16,893 nucleotides of DNA from JAWVZB01 sp033722375. Its GTDB lineage: Bacteria > Actinomycetota > Nitriliruptoria > Nitriliruptorales > Nitriliruptoraceae. The stretch spans positions 1 to 16,893 of the forward strand of contig JAWVZB010000069.1 of assembly GCA_033722375.1 (NCBI GenBank), given 5' to 3'. A program made the translations under genes and the position numbers. Every line of letters starts with the position of its first letter. The first letter of the stretch is position 1. Shown one piece after another: positions 16,847 to 16,893 of the stretch. The notes under the pieces are model-generated. The model was not told where the DNA came from. It did no database searches and saw only the letters and a list, made by a program, of their open reading frames with translations.

Positions 16847-16893
16847 GTGTCCAACGAGATCTTCACCCAGTTCAAGCTCCAGTACTTCGACTC
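16847..16893 (+). CDS. Start of an unidentified gene (15 codons, cut by right edge)
   Basis: GTG 16847 has an excellent ribosome binding site, GGAGGAG (16835-16841), 5 nt upstream, and opens an unbroken frame MSNEIFTQFKLQYFD to the window edge. It follows the thiolase by 73 bp without a hairpin, so it is probably in the same operon. Fifteen residues are too few to name a family; a fatty-acid oxidation partner is only a guess from position. Confidence 0.6.
   Translation, partial: MSNEIFTQFKLQYFD

Overview
GC-rich, densely packed chromosomal DNA (by eye about 70% G+C, with GTG starts common) from what looks like a deep-branching actinobacterium. The homogentisate dioxygenase, Uup-like ABC-F protein, nicotinate phosphoribosyltransferase and sigma factor all look actinobacterial in style. 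Strongly acidic proteins would fit a salt-tolerant lineage such as Nitriliruptoria, but that is a guess. I see no rRNA, tRNA, CRISPR array, insertion sequence, integrase or phage gene, and nothing with obviously foreign composition apart from one small AT-rich operator.

Layout. 1-983 (-): the 5' part of a homogentisate 1,2-dioxygenase gene (tyrosine/phenylalanine catabolism) that runs off the left edge. 1130-5920 (+): a hemolysin III/PAQR-type membrane protein, nicotinate phosphoribosyltransferase (pncB) and phosphoenolpyruvate carboxylase (ppc); the last two share an ATGA stop/start overlap. 5925-8134 (-): a primary-type sigma-70 factor followed by an acetylpolyamine amidohydrolase/histone-deacetylase-family enzyme, joined by a GTGA overlap. 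8354-9135 (+): a fused ArsR-type HTH + SRPBCC regulator whose 18-bp palindromic operator abuts its own, apparently leaderless, start codon. 9192-12946: two divergent ABC-F ATPases (Uup-like on -, YheS-like on +) sharing a 59-bp promoter gap. 12983-14404 (-): a membrane-anchored GGDEF-EAL protein. 14649-15347 (+): an orphan, extremely acidic exported and membrane-anchored protein with a structured leader and a strong downstream hairpin terminator. 15595-16893 (+): a thiolase and the first 15 codons of the next gene, probably a fatty-acid or acyl-CoA degradation operon.

The genes are mostly housekeeping: NAD salvage, anaplerosis, transcription initiation, ribosome-associated ATPases, c-di-GMP turnover and beta-oxidation. 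I do not see a self-contained novel defence or biosynthetic system. The points most worth a second look are the sigma factor/deacetylase coupling, the operator-on-start arrangement of the ArsR-SRPBCC gene, the orphan acidic anchored protein, and a recurrent TACnnT -10-like hexamer ahead of several genes, some of which appear leaderless.
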